From Ailurus styani (taxonomy: Eukaryota > Chordata > Mammalia > Carnivora > Ailuridae), in contig LNAC01000102.1 of the NCBI GenBank assembly GCA_002007465.1, positions 3,665,298-3,729,297 on the forward strand: DNA of 64,000 nt. Reading direction: 5' to 3'. This document shows positions 11,548 to 23,819 of this stretch, piece after piece. Numbering within the stretch: the first letter of the stretch is position 1; the number at the start of each line of letters is the position of its first letter. The notes under the pieces are model-generated. The model saw nothing but the letters and a program-made list of their open reading frames with translations, was not told where the DNA came from and made no database searches. The position numbers and the translations under genes are program-made.

Positions 11548-11747
11548 GGGCGCCTGGGTGGCTCAGTGGGTTAAAGCCTCTGCCTTCAGCTCAGGTCATG
11601 ATCTCAGGGTCCTGGGATCAAGGCCTGCATCGGGCTCCCTGCTCAGCAAGGAGCCTGCTCCTCTCTTCTCTCTGCCTGCCTCTCAGCCTACTTGTGATCT
11701 CTCTCTCTGTCAAATAAATAAATAAAATCTTTTAAAAAAAAAAAAAA
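11548..11747 (+). mobile_element. CAN-SINE, plus, young, with perfect 15-bp TSD
   Basis: Near-consensus head GGGCGCCTGGGTGGCTCAGT, TACTTGTGATCTCTCTCTCT, long poly(A). AGAATATCTGTGGTT at 11533-11547 and 11748-11762 is a perfect duplication. It splits an older MIR. Confidence 0.96.
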
Positions 11748-11752
11748 AGAAT

Positions 11753-11905
11753 ATCTGTGGTTAAGAGTGAGTAGCTCTGGGATCCAGAATGCTGGGTTCA
11801 AACTCTGGCCCCTGGTTTACTAGCTATGAATAGCTAGTAGATAATGCTATCTACTAGGATAGTCTTTTTTAAAGTAATATAATGCCCTATTTGTAATAAA
11901 ATAAA
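11753..11905 (+). mobile_element. MIR fragment, plus
   Basis: CTGTGGTTAAGAGTGAGTAGC and CTGGGTTCAAACTCTGG match the MIR head and core. The CAN-SINE sits in its 5' end. Confidence 0.65.
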
Positions 11906-12254
11906 TAAAAGGTAATTTGAGATAAAGTATGTGTCAGTAAGTAAATGCTCAGATATGATTAATTTAGAAGATATAATAAATTGCCCCATTCTTGCACATA
12001 CTCACAGACTCACCATTAATGCAGCAGCTGTTAACAACCATTAGCCATGTACTATAGGCAGGGACATAATGCCCAAAATAGTAAAGACTCTTGATAAGGT
12101 TCCGAATAAAACAAAGTGCAATTTTCTGATCTCTTAAGTTACATGATAGATACACTCTTGGAAATGTCAGTATCTTAGAAATATTTAAATTCAAATTACT
12201 TTCTGTTTAAATGCGAAAACAAAAAATTTATAAAATTATAAAAACAGAAATGGC

Positions 12255-12438
12255 AGGCGCCTGGGTGGCTCAGTGGGTTAAAGCCTCTGCCTTCGGCTCA
12301 GGTCATGATCTCAGGGTCCCGGGATGGAGCCCCGCATCGGGCTCCCTGCTCAGCAGGGAGCCTGCTTCCTCCTCTCTCTCTGCCTACTTGTAATCTCTCT
12401 CTGTCAAATAAATAAATAAATAAAATCTTAAAAAAAAA
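12255..12438 (+). mobile_element. CAN-SINE, plus, young, with TSD
   Basis: GGCGCCTGGGTGGCTCAGTG head, TACTTGTAATCTCTCTCTG and poly(A) tail. AAAACAGAAATGGC flanks it at 12241-12254 and 12439-12452, identical. Confidence 0.96.
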
Positions 12439-12452
12439 AAAACAGAAATGGC

Positions 12453-13424
12453 CACAGGACATTAGAGACGCTTCTGTGAGACTTGAGTGAAGTCAGTTCT
12501 TTACTAAGTGGGACAGTCTACCTTGCAGGAAGTCTACCATCCTGAGCCCTGTCACAAATCACTATAACTGCAAAAACAACTCTGCAAATTTCCACAATGC
12601 CCCCAGGGGAGCAATAACACCCCCAAGTAAGGAACACCGTATTAAATGACGCAAGAAACACAGAACAGTCTCTAACACTTGGTTAATGCTCAAGTTACAA
12701 CTATTTTTGCTAACTACTTCCATGCAGTGTCTTCTGCCATACTAAACAGCTTGCCTCTGTAGCATATTCTCACACCCTATTGGGTGCAAGCAAACAGACA
12801 CAGGGACTTGTGCCCTAGATTAGAGCAGAACATGAAGGTCAGTGTATACTCTGGACTACATGCCTTAAAATGCTGTTATTTCTCCCACTATTAATAAGTA
12901 GGAAAACAATTAGCAAGCTCTATACCACCACTAACCAAATGATAGGAAGAGAGTTAAAAAGGTATAAAACTCAGTATAATCACAGCCCAGAGGGATTCCT
13001 GGTGAGTCTTGTTATTAGCTTTAAAAATCCTAATAGGGGACTGATCCTAGAGAATCATATTGCAGAAAGTTCAAGAAGTGCATATATATATTTGAATTGG
13101 GGTTTTAAGGGCTTTGAAATACTAGTTTGTCCTCTGTCTTCTCATGTATTAAGCAAGTATCAAATAAAATAAATAAATGAGATAATCTAAGATAGCTAGT
13201 GTGACTTACCTCTAGGGATTTGAGAGGCCTGTTTTAGGCAGGAAAATAGCTGCTGGGGCAGAGAAATACTTGACAGAAGCAAAAGTCAACCAGTGCATCT
13301 GAGCTGCTGAGCCCAAGCACTTAATGTTGCTCAAATTTAAATGGGACTTTGGTAATATTCTATCTACCTTTCTATTCTCATTCCTAAATAACCCCTTGGT
13401 ATTGTAGGATTTCTCTGCCTTTAA
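12453..13424. other. No gene recognised
   Basis: Between a young SINE and the minus-strand LTR; the 100-codon frame (12870-13172) is not recognisable. Confidence 0.55.
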
Positions 13425-13962
13425 TGTCTGTGGTTCTTAGTCACATAGCTTCAAAGAATGAAGAGGTAGACCAGGTGAAGCATGGTGGGCGGCAAAGCAA
13501 AGTTTATTGAGCAATAGTACAAAGCTCCTGCAGAGAGATGGGGGCCCGGAGAGGGTTGCCCCCAGAGTTTCTAAGTTTAGGGGGTTTTATGAGCTCTTTT
13601 GCAGAACTATCTTAAACAATCAGGGTGTGCTGAGTCATGCCAGTCAGGGCTTTGGTCACCTATCTGTCTACCTGTTAGGTTAATGTACACATGCTGATGG
13701 TCTTTTTTGCTGACATACGGGAGCTTATGTCTTAATTGCCCCTTGCCCGTGATAGGGACAAATGCCGTGTGGTTAATTGTCTTATTTTAGAATATTTTGC
13801 AGAAGTCATTTCTGCAAAGGCTGCAAAACAGAATGCTAGTGTGGTCCTGTCTACGCTGCAAAACACAACTTTAGCGCTGTTTTATTTTAGCTGTCCTGAC
13901 TCCATATTTTCTTGCTGGGGACCCTGGCCCTGACTACCTAACTGTCCAACTAACTCTTAACA
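13425..13962 (-). mobile_element. ERV1-like solo LTR, minus strand
   Basis: Read on the minus strand it starts TGTTAAGAGTTAG and ends CCACAGACA (TG...CA). It has a CATAAAACCCCCT TATA-like region, then TGCTCAATAAACTTTGCTTTG as polyadenylation signal and R/U5 start, then a U5 ending. This is the standard ERV1 LTR plan. No internal viral genes lie on either side, so it is a solo LTR. I could not confirm a matching short target-site duplication. The 65-codon plus-strand frame here is incidental. Confidence 0.7.
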
Positions 13963-15248
13963 ATGGCTTAAAGATAAACACCTAAATCTCTGGCCTGACC
14001 TGTCCTCACAACCTCATACTTGTCTATCCAGCTGTGTATACAGCCATACATCTTGGTTTTCTAATGGGAATCTCAAAATTAACATATTCACCATGTGCCT
14101 CAAGATGTAATACCCTGAGAAATAGAATGAAGTTTGTTGAATGAATGAACAGCTTAGACAGTGATAGTTAGAGAAGCCAATGGTATAGCCCAGGTGTGGT
14201 CAAGGAATCTTTGAAGAAAAGAGACAAGAGACTTCTAAGCCTGCAGAAACCAGGAGCAGGTGATAATGCAGGGGAAGGCCTATCTCCAGGGTGGGACACC
14301 TGGGTGGGGTCAGGGACCTGTGGTGCTAACTAAGCAGAGATCTCTGAAACTGGTTCAGTCTGAGTATAAGAAAAAGCATCTGACCTGTAGTTTAGATTCA
14401 GGCTCCCTATATAGACTGCATCCAGAAAATAGGATCGCAAGTATATAGATATGCCCTGTGGTATAGAACCCTGGGACCAGGTTATCCATTCCTTTTGTGT
14501 TAGAGCAGAACCAGGACTGCTTTGTGAGGGAACCTTGACTTTTCCATCTCTAGAGGCAGCTTTCTATTCACACGTGTATCCCCATTAGGAACTTTGACTT
14601 CACAACTTTATTCCCAGCTCAGCCAATAGTTGTTGCACATGGGTTATGCTTGTCCAATAACACAAAATACCTGCTCTCCAGGTATATATATGTCAAGGAC
14701 TAGAACTTCAGATTTTCCTCTGGCCAGTACCTATTATATGATCAACTGCTAAAATGACATTTACATAGGGTTGCCTGAAGGATTTGCCATTCAGCCTTCT
14801 TGCTAGACCCTCTGCTAAGCTGAGGAACCAGACTTTGTGGTTGTTTCATTTCATAGCAATATTTTACTTGACTGCCCTTGGCCTTTATGTCTTTAGCATA
14901 TATTAAAGAACATTATAAGGATAAGCTTGATGGCACACCTCATTTTATTAACTGGACAAATAACTATTGATGAAGATTGTTTTGTAACAACTCATGGGAG
15001 AAGTCTCTCCAGGCTTACTACAAGAATATTCAGGCCTCTCCTAATGTACTATCCTGTTTATCTCATGGACAACATGAATCATATAATTGATTAAAGTTTT
15101 TCTTCTGGAGTGGCCGTCAGAACGTTTAGAAATAAGTTTTCAGCCACTTTACATAAAATTTGGATAATAATTTTATTGCAGGTTAATTTTCTTTTACCTT
15201 AATTTTCTCTCTAATTTCCTTGATTATTTTTACAAATAGTAGATATAA
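13963..15248. other. No gene recognised
   Basis: Single-copy-looking sequence between the LTR and a SINE. Confidence 0.55.
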
Positions 15249-15445
15249 GGAGCACCTGGGTGACTCAGTTGGTTAAGTGTCCAGCTATTGATTTCAGCTC
15301 AGGTCATGATTCCAGGATCATGGGATCAGCTCGCGCTCAGCATGGAGTCTGCTTGAGATTCTCTCTCTCGTTTTGCACGCCCCCCCCACTCACACTCTCT
15401 GTCTCTCTTTCTCTCTCAAATAAATAAATAATTTTTAAAAATAAA
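15249..15445 (+). mobile_element. CAN-SINE, plus
   Basis: GGAGCACCTGGGTGACTCAG head, GCTCAGGTCATGATTCCAGG, CT-rich tract and AAATAAATAAATAATT tail. Confidence 0.92.
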
Positions 15446-16479
15446 ATGAAAAATAAATAGTAAATATGACGTATGTATATATATTCACATATATTTTATT
15501 TAGAAATTATTTAATATCTATATATAACAATTTATATTTAATTAATCCAGATTATATTTTCAACATTTGTTAACTTACCAAGGCCATATGTCAACTATAA
15601 TTATTTACTTTGTTAGACCTAAGACCTAATCCTCTTTTAACATCAACTCATAGATATGTGTAATTTCATAAACAGTTATTAATTTTATATGTCTTAGGCT
15701 AAAGAGTGGCTTATTTTAGTCACCACATTTGGTGCCAGATGGTGTTCTGGTATTAATATATATAAAATAAACATTGCTGCTCCTATGTAGCATATATGGG
15801 GGTGTTACGGGGATATTAACTGTGAACAAGCAAACACATTAATAAACAATATAATTTGCAATCAGAGCCAGACATTTAAGGTAATACAATGGATTGGCAT
15901 GATGATGATTGAAAGTAACTTCAGACTGGGTCATCAGGGAAGTCCTCTTAGGAGGTGACAGTTGAGTAGAGACTTAAATGATGAGAAAAAGAAAGTCAAG
16001 CAAATATCTTCAAGAGAAGAGTGCTCTAGAAAGAAGGAAAAAGAAATATAAGACCCCCTTGTGAAAAATAGCTTGACATGTTTAAGGTATCAAAGAAAGC
16101 ATAACTAGCAAGGAGAAATGATATAAATGAATGAGGCTGGTAAAGGCCATATTAAATAGAGATAAGGACTATGCAGAGAATCAAAACAAGTGATATGAAA
16201 TAAGTCATGTGTGGCTTTTTAAGTAGAATAACGAGGAAAGAACTTTCTGAGGAGGTAACTTCTAAACTGAGACTACAGGGAGGCTGAGCTGCTACAAAGG
16301 CCTTCAGGCCACCAAAGAGTCAAGTAAGAAAAGGACAGAGAAGTGGCATTAGATTTGGCAAGTTGTAAGTTCATGTTCTTGAAAACCAAACCGGAATCAA
16401 TGGAGTGGAGGGGAAAGAAGCCAGGTAAGAGTGCTCTCGAGAGAAGTGAGATGTATACCATGTTTGGTGATAAGACTTA
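15446..16479. other. No gene; possible old repeat remnant
   Basis: TGGGTCATCAGGGAAGTCC, AGGAGGTGACAGTTGAGTAG and GAGAGTGCTCTAG-like text resembles a dispersed ancient mammalian repeat, which I cannot name with confidence. Confidence 0.35.
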
Positions 16480-17400
16480 AGATAAATATTCCAGTTCTGC
16501 CCAATTTTGTCCATCAATCTAAATAAATTCCAATGAAAATCTCCCCAGGGTTTCACGATCTTGACATAAAATCCCAAAATTCACATGCAGGCCAGAGAGG
16601 TAAAAATGTCTATGAATATTATTTTGAAGAATGTACTGAGGGAGATGCTCTGCCAGAGAGTGAGTTCTTATGAAGCTACAATAGATCTTGTGCTCTTGAT
16701 GCAGAAATATACAAATAAGCCAATGAAACTATGTAGGGATCCGGGAAAGTATATAAATGGAGGTGGCATTACGAAGCAGTGGAGAAATGATTGTCTGTTC
16801 ATTCAAGATGTTAAGACAAATGGGCAAAAGATGAACAGGCAATTCTAAAAATGGAAACACTAATGGCCAGTAAAAAATATGAAAAGATGCGTAATTTTAC
16901 TAAATGTCAGGGAAATGCAAATTAAAATCATAGTGAAATAACAATTCAAACTCGCCAGTTTGGCAAAATTAAAAAGACTGACAATTCAAGTGTTGTCATG
17001 AATATGGAGAAATAGGAACCTCTTGTTTACCATTGGTGGGGATGAAAATTGGAACAACATCCATCAGTACAGAATAAAGTATAACTCTCAGTTGTGGATA
17101 TATATTTGTGTAGTAGTATATAAAAACATGTACAGGCATGCTGAACACTAAATTCTGGTTAATGGTTCCCATTGGGGATGGGAGAGAATGCATTTGAGAA
17201 GAGCTTCAATTATATCTGTTACACTTCTCTTAAAAAGGTAAAGCATATATAGAAAAACATTAAAAGTTTATGAAGCTGGACAGAAGCTGCGTGTGTTCAT
17301 AGGTGTGTATTATATTATTCCCTAACTTTTCTCTGTTTGAATTATTTCATAACTTAAAAAGAATGAAAAGTAAAGAAGTGAAAATAGTTAAGACAACTTG
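16480..17400 (+). mobile_element. LINE-1 distal ORF2/3' UTR remnant
   Basis: GGTGGCATTACGAAGCAGTGG, GAAATGCAAATTAAAATCATAG, AGTTTGGCAAAATTAAAAAG and TTGGAACAACATCCATCAG are hallmarks of the distal ORF2/3' region of ancient L1M elements in forward orientation. The 87-codon frame at 16585-16848 belongs to this remnant. Confidence 0.7.
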
Positions 17401-18077
17401 AGTAGTTTTACTGTGTAGGGACAGAGAAATAGAATGATTGCTTAAAAGGATCAAGATAAGGTTTGTTTTTGTCTAAGGTAGAAGATACTAGAGCATTTTA
17501 TATACTAGTGTGAAAGGGAGAAATTGATTGGAAAGAGAGTGGGTAAAACAGAAATGAAGTCCTTAAGCAGCAAAGCAAGACAGGATACTAAGCTTAAGTG
17601 GAAAGGCTAACCTTTCACAAGTGAAGCTATACTCCTTCCCTTGTCATAAAAAGAAAGGCAAAAAGTAAGGGCAGATACAGGCAGGTTGGAGGATTTGATG
17701 ATGGAAGATAAGAGGAACAGAAGAACTTTCTATCTGACTATATCTGTATTCTCAGTAAAACTGGAGGGCATACAAGTAGAGCCTGGGGACAAGGTCATCA
17801 GGGTAGACATATTAAGGTGAAGAATAGTTTTTCTAAACTTTGGAAAGGGAATTTATAGAGGAAATTCACAGAAATAAATGTCTAACCGACCTAAGCCAAT
17901 TTGGTTAAATACAAATAGGTTAATTTTAGGAGATAACAGTGGACACCAGGAGTTGAGAGTGCGTGAGTTTACTACTTCCATACAATCTTATTACCAAGTT
18001 TTAGTAAAAGAATCAGACAAAAATTGTTCACACATATAGGCCATAATTAAATTAACATGTATCGATAGCAAACCTTT
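17401..18077. other. No gene recognised
   Basis: AT-rich sequence downstream of the L1 remnant; nothing identifiable. Confidence 0.55.
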
Positions 18078-18227
18078 GGGGGCACATGGGTGGTTCAGTT
18101 GGTTGGGGGTCTCCCTTTGACTCAGGTCATGATCCCAGGGTCCTGGAATCAGGCTCCTGGTCAGGCTCCCTGCTCAGCAAGGAGTCTGCTTCTGCCTCTG
18201 CCCCTGGCTCATGCTTTCTCTCTCTCT

Positions 18228-18296
<69 letters not shown>

Positions 18297-18330
18297 AAAG
18301 AAATAAATAAAATATTTTGAAAAATAATAA
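18078..18330 (+). mobile_element. CAN-SINE, plus, with expanded CT microsatellite
   Basis: Head GGGGGCACATGGGTGGTTCA, then GGTCATGATCCCAGGGTCC, and a CT tract of about 75 bp at 18216-18292 before AAATAAATAAAATATTT. The two 70-76 codon serine/leucine-rich frames here are only the CT repeat. Confidence 0.93.
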
Positions 18331-18865
18331 TAAGCAACCTTCAAATAGGTCATGTAGTTTGTTCTGTAAGCCCAGTGAAATCTCTTTGGGACAGATGTGA
18401 GAACATTCTAAAGGCATAATTCTAAGGCTTATGGTCATTAGCAGTCAACCAGAACCCTCCAAAGACATGACTGGACACTGGACTGTTGAGGATCAAGTTT
18501 CCAACTTCTTTCTAACAGTGAAGGGTGACTTACTAGACTCATGGCAAGACAGGGAGTATTTCTAGAATATTTTAGTCAATTCACAGATTTCAACTATCAC
18601 TAATCTCACTAATGAACCCTATTTCTAACATCTATTATCTAATTAACAAGCCACTAATTTCACCAACGAATATCTATCTCTCTCCTCATTATGCTAATAT
18701 TTTAAAATCTGGTCTTAATTGGAATTAGATTATTGAAGATTATAATAGCTGTCCCTGGATTATAGCCTCTTTTATTAAATGTTGGTTATCCCCTCCCTTC
18801 TAGAGTATGCATTATAGCCAGGCAATTGATCATACCGAAAGTATAGCTCAGATTCACACAGGTAA
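18331..18865. other. No gene recognised
   Basis: Single-copy-looking sequence between a SINE and the CA microsatellite. Confidence 0.55.

Positions 18866-18893
<28 letters not shown>
18866..18893 (+). repeat. (CA)n microsatellite
   Basis: About 14 CA units followed by CGTGTG. Confidence 0.97.
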
Positions 18894-18896
<3 letters not shown>

Positions 18897-19009
18897 TGCC
18901 TATATCAAAATATTTTAAAGTAAGATGCAGACATTATCTTACCTAAAGTAAGATACAGACATTGTTGAATTCTCATTTGAGATGAAATCACAAGCTTCAC
19001 TCAATATTT

Positions 19010-19490
19010 ATAATAACAGTTACTAGGTTTAGGATCCTAGTCCAATCAGAAACTGGACTAAAATCATTGATTAGCCATGAGACTTTAAGAATTTCCTTAG
19101 CCTGGGGGCATCTTGGTGCCTCAGTCAGTTCAGCATCTGCCTTCAGCTTGGTTGGTGATCCCAGGGTCCTGGGATGGATGGAGCCCCCCATCAGGCTCCC
19201 TGCTCAGCATGGAGTCTGCTTCTCCCTCTCCCGTTGCCCTTCCCCATCCCATTCCCGCTCCCCCGCTCATGCTCATTCTCTCTCTCTAAGAAATAAATAA
19301 AATCTTTAAAAAACCGAAAAACAAAAACTTCCTTAGCCTGTAAGCCTGCCTAAGCTTCAGTTTTCTTGTGTGCAAAAATAATAAGCCCTACCTAATGTGG
19401 ATAATATGTAAAAAAATTAAAGTCATCAATGTCTTTTACTGTGCTTAGAGTATATTGGCTAACATCTATTGAAAGGTGCTTAACTGATAA
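19010..19490 (+). mobile_element. MIR-like element split by a SINE
   Basis: GACTTTAAGAATTTCCTTAGCC before and CTTCAGTTTTCTTGTGTGC, GTGGATAATATG, GTGCTTAGAGTATATTGGC after the SINE fit a diverged MIR in plus orientation. Confidence 0.5.
19103..19310 (+). mobile_element. CAN-SINE, plus
   Basis: GGGGCATCTTGGTGCCTCAG head, GGTGATCCCAGGGTCCTGGG, AAATAAATAAAATCTTTAAA tail. TTCCTTAGCCTG on both sides (19091 and 19331 areas) is the target-site duplication. Confidence 0.92.
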
Positions 19491-19499
19491 TTCCATTTC

Positions 19500-20323
19500 A
19501 TTGTCTCTGTGTACACTGTATCACTTTTAAATGGCAGGCTCCTCCAGGGCAAATGTCTGTGTTTCATGCTTTAAAATTCTTTTGAGTCCTACAAAAATGA
19601 GGCAATTTTGGAAACTTCCTTTAAGGATAAGTGCTTATTAGACAGACAGAGCATCTGCTCATGGGAATCTTGTGCTAGTCTCCTTCTGTATCTCCCTCTC
19701 TCTATATATATATTTCTCCACCCCCTGAACTCTGCTATGGATACACAACTCACCCATGCTTCCTGCTCTGCCTAATAAACAATTCTTTAGAAAAAAAAAA
19801 TGTACTTTGGCCCAGCTAGCTTGTCAAACTCATTCCCTCCCATCTTTCACTGCTACACTATATAAAGAGAAGTCTCACTCACTATCTCTTTTCTACTACC
19901 CAATTATTCTGTAATGCACTGCAAGCCAACTCCTTTCTCCACTACACCACTGAAAATGCTCTCCCAAAGGTCATGGATTCCTCCCTATTATAGATCCAAC
20001 AGTGTTTCATCAGTGCTCATCTTCTTCATTCTCTTTGCAGCCCTTGACCCCGCTGACTATTCACTCTTTCTTGCTGTGTCACAGTACTCAGGCAGTGAGC
20101 ACTGGAGAAATTCAGACCTCAAAGATATTTCAATACTGTCATTTAAACTGAGTTTAGTATCTATAAAATTGAGGTCCCTGATGAAAGTCCCTGTGCTCTT
20201 ACATCGTGCAACATTTATCATGACCTTATGTAGAAGGGAATATACATAACTTGATGATACCAAACTTACCTTGTTGTTTCTCTTAGTAGATGTGGCTAAT
20301 AATTATTTTGAAAATGCTGTATT
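19500..20323. other. No gene; possible old LINE remnant
   Basis: The stretch AAAGGTCATGGATTCCTCCC ... TTTGCAGCCCTTGACCCCGC resembles a decayed reverse-transcriptase-encoding dispersed repeat. The 111-codon frame at 19914-20249 crosses it. Assignment is uncertain. Confidence 0.35.
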
Positions 20324-20338
20324 TTAAAATGCATGCAG
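20324..20338 (+). repeat. 5' target-site duplication of the TRAF7 retrocopy
   Basis: TTAAAATGCATGCAG here pairs with TTAAAATGCATACAG at 22626-22640 (14 of 15 identical). The TT/AAAA start is the L1 endonuclease preference. Confidence 0.85.
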
Positions 20339-22625
20339 GTCCCTTTCTAGAGAGGCAGTCAAGGTGGCCCGATGAAGCTGGAGGGTGGCGTTGTTACTTC
20401 CTGGTAGCCACAGGTAAGGGACATTACGTGAATGTCCAAGATACCTCTCCTGAGCATGAGGTCAGGCAAAGGCACCTGCTACAACTGCTCCAGGAAGCCT
20501 ACAAAGCCATCCACTCCAGATCTCACCAAAGGGACAGGATAGAAAAGACTTTGGGGCCCGCCTTTTCAGTTGTCACTACCATTGCAAAAGCCGATAGGAC
20601 CAGCACACCGTGGTGCTGTGTCCCCCTCCTCCAGCACCCTCACCTGCTTCCCTCGGGATGAGGAAGACAGCAGGTCCTCATCACCACCCTGAACTCTGCA
20701 TCCAAGCTCTACTGTGCCATCTCTGGCAGCTGCCTGCACCCTAGTCCAGCCTGTCTCTGCACTCTGCATTCTTGCTGCCAGAGTACAAAGAGGAGCTGGA
20801 GCCACTAGTGTTTCCTGATCAGCCTTCAGTGAAGCTCTGTTGCCACCTTTGCTACAGTGTGTTCAGGGACCCTGTGATCAGCATGTGGAGGCACATGTTT
20901 TATCAAAGATGGATCGTAAAGTCAAAGAAGTGTCCCATGAACAACACCAAGCTGATGGTGGTAGTGAACAAAATTGCAGTGGAGTGTAGATCCAGGAGCT
21001 CTTCCTTCACTACAGGCACAGCTGTCCAGTGATGGCTGGCAGGAAGCCCATCACCCTTGAGGTAGATCCCCACTCTAAGTACAGATGCCTGTTCATACAG
21101 GACATGTATGAGTTGAGAAAACCTGAAGGAGTACCTGCAGCAAAAGACTGACAGCTTCCACAAAATACACATGATGCTGACCCAGAAGGACCAGGAGATT
21201 GTTTTTGGCACTTCATGCTGGGCAAGATCTCAGAGAAAATTGAACAGCTGGAGAAGAGCCTAAGCTCAAGTTTGATGTACTGGACTAAAATCAGGGAGCT
21301 CATAGAAGACCTTATGGAGTTCTGGAAGGACATATCCATGTTGAATGACAAGCTGTTCTACATCAATCCATGGCTGAACATGGGCATCCTAGGATCCTAT
21401 GACTCTCAGCAGATCTTCAAGTGCAAAGGAACCTGCATGGGCCAACAGGGCTCTGTCTGGTGTCTCTGCATCTACTCCATGGGTAACATGTGGAACACTT
21501 ATACTACCTGCAAGTGCCAGAAGATGCTGTAGGGTCATGACAGCATTGTGCTGATGCTCTGCCTTCAGAGGCATAAACTTGACAGTAGATCAGAAGACTA
21601 TACAGCATGTGGGATACCCAGAACCTGCAGAGAATGAACATGACCCAGGCCCAGACAATTGGTATAGACACTGGTCTCCTCATACAGCATGCTCTTCAAC
21701 AGCTCCCTGAAGGACATCCAGGTCTGGGACATCATGGGCACTGAGCTGAAGTTAAAGAAGGAGTTCATGGGCCTCAGCCACTGTGTGCAGGTCCTGGTCA
21801 GAGCTGCGTGCACAGTGGCTCCTAACTAAATAATCAGGATCTGGGACATCTAAACCATTCACTGCACTGATGTCCTGCAGACGTTACCAGCAGCATCTAC
21901 TATATTGGCATAATGAGTGGCCACATTGCCAGTGGCACCTAGGAGAACCTCAATCACACATAAGACATCAAGTCTAAGTAACAGGTGTGGGTCTTACCAG
22001 GCTACATTGGCATTATGTATGCCCTGACAGTCATTCAGTGCCAGACCAGACCAAAGTCTCCAGCATGTTCTATGACAGGTCTCTCAGGGTCTGAAGTGTG
22101 AGCAACATGATTTGCATGTAGACTCTGCTGCATCNACCAGACCAAAGTCTCCAGCATGTTCTGACAGGTCTCTCAGGGTCTGAAGTGTGAGCAACATGAT
22201 TTGCATGTAGACTCTGCTGCATCGCCAGTGCAGTGTGACCAGGCTGGCCATATGCGAAGGGCCAGCTCTTCTCAGGGGCTGTGGACAGCACTGGGAAAGT
22301 TTGGACTTGCTGAAAGAAAATCCAGACTGGGTCTTGGCTTCTTCTTGGCCTGTCCACATGAGTAGTCTCAGGGTCTCTTCCTGCCTTGTGTGTGGAACAG
22401 GTGAGGAGGCTCAGCCAGCCAGGCAGTTTCCTTTCTACCCTCTGCCCAGCGAGCCTTTCTCTGCTTGGTCCAAAATGCCAGATAAAATGCTGGACCAACC
22501 CACCTTCTGTCCCCACCGCGGATAGACTGTGGGCCTTTTTATTCACCTTTTGTACTGTTTTTAGACTGTATATATATTTGATTACTTTTTGATTGAAATA
22601 AAAGCTGCAAAGATTATGAAAAAAA
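20339..22625 (+). pseudogene. TRAF7: TRAF7 processed pseudogene
   Basis: Intronless, decayed retrocopy of TRAF7, the RING/zinc-finger/WD40 E3 ligase. The frame equivalent to the start codon is at 20456 (ATGAGGTCAGGC) and to the stop at 22311-22313. Recognisable blocks are the N-terminal GPAFSVVTTIAKAD, a RING region ([16 protein letters not shown]...KKCPMNN), HSKYRCLFI, the coiled coil ([16 protein letters not shown]), WD40 pieces ([19 protein letters not shown]) and the terminus SGAVDSTGKVWTC. Several RING cysteines and much of the WD40 frame are lost to substitutions, stops and frameshifts. Roughly 50 residues of the zinc-finger region are missing at about 21070. An AATAAA at 22597, a short A-run, and 15-bp flanking duplications with one mismatch show L1-mediated retrotransposition. 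A 90-bp repeat at 22045-22223 is probably an assembly artefact. Not expected to make protein. Confidence 0.92.
22045..22223 (+). repeat. Direct repeat around a single N in the TRAF7 pseudogene
   Basis: Copies 22045-22134 and 22136-22223 differ only by a 2-bp indel (TTCTATGACAGG versus TTCTGACAGG); N at 22135. Confidence 0.9.
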
Positions 22626-22640
22626 TTAAAATGCATACAG
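22626..22640 (+). repeat. 3' target-site duplication of the TRAF7 retrocopy
   Basis: TTAAAATGCATACAG follows the short A-rich tail of the retrocopy and matches the 5' copy with one mismatch. Confidence 0.85.
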
Positions 22641-23819
22641 ACCAACACCTTTAAAATTTTTTTTAAAATACTTGCTTTTATAGTATTATTATAACTTATT
22701 ATAAGTATCCAGCTTATAATTACTTCTCCCAAGGAGGGACTAGTTCAGTTTATTCTGTACTACTATATTTATTACCAGGGACTTGAAGGGGGGCAAGAAG
22801 GAGAGAGAGAAAAGAGCTCTGTGCTAAGAGTCTTTGGAAAAAGGTTGGCCCGCTTTGTCTGCAAAAGAGGAAGGGATCATTCAAGTCCTCTCACATCAGG
22901 ATTCATCAGAAAGGTCTCTGAGAAAATAATGAAGGTGGATAAGGATGCAGGGCCTCTGTCCCTGGGTTGCTATCATTCATATCCTCATTAAAACTCCCAT
23001 TTCATGGCCCTATAATCATGTCCCTCCCTTCCTGCCCTTATGCAGTCAGCTTTTTGTCAGATTCCATCTGCTGCTCCTCCCCTTATTATGCCTGAGGTGA
23101 GGCAGCCCTTTTTATTTAATCCTCTGGTCTTTAGCTGACTGCCAAACTGAGATGATCTGGAGGGTAAATGCCAAGGATGGGAGCCCACCTTAGATAACAT
23201 CCCAATTGGTGTTACCCTTGTACTTCTTTCTGTGTGTTATATCCCTCCTTCCCAAGATATGGTAAGAATGTAGGGGAAATTCTCTGAGCTACGCAGTGTG
23301 AATCTTCTATTAACAAGAAAGACATTTATTCAAGACACTCGGAAGTATGGCAGAGGACACTGGGTTCTTATCAGAGGTAAAGGAACTTGTTCTCTCGGGA
23401 TCAAGGATTTAACACAGCACTGCCTACCTACCCCTCCTAGGATTCATTTCTTCTAGTTGTTGTTCAGCCACTCCTGATTAGTCACACATTTTGATGGTAA
23501 TGAAAATGCCTCAGGAATATCCTTTTCCTGTCTGAACTTAAGAGATAAACCAACAATGTAGCCAAAAAGAAACTAGAATGCTAAGCAGACAGTTGTACAT
23601 CTACCAAAGAAAAGATTTCAGGGATGGAAACTTTCCAGATTACTGTGTAGCCACTTTAGCCATGATGTCCAAATTAGTAGATACAATGTGAAGGAAAAGA
23701 TCAGTGCAAACGGTAAACTTTGGATGTGACCCTGCATTTTCACTGGCTTCTCTTTTTATCCAATGTTGTTGTGATACTATGATTTATAATAGGAAATAAA
23801 TATTTGGTCTTTGTCCCTA
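22641..23819. other. No gene recognised
   Basis: Between the TRAF7 retrocopy and the older LTR. Some text (AAAGACATTTATTCAAG, complement of a TGAATAAATG signal) hints at another minus-strand LTR at about 22790-23330; not firm. Confidence 0.4.

Noticed and set aside
18086..18320. Serine/leucine-rich ORFs of 70-76 codons
   Set aside because: They translate the CT microsatellite of a SINE.
20290..20661. 123-codon plus-strand ORF as a gene
   Set aside because: It starts outside the retrocopy, crosses the TSD and reads the decayed TRAF7 N-terminus.
22070..22732. 220-codon minus-strand ORF containing an X
   Set aside because: It is antisense to the TRAF7 pseudogene and spans the N-flanked duplication, which probably is an assembly artefact.
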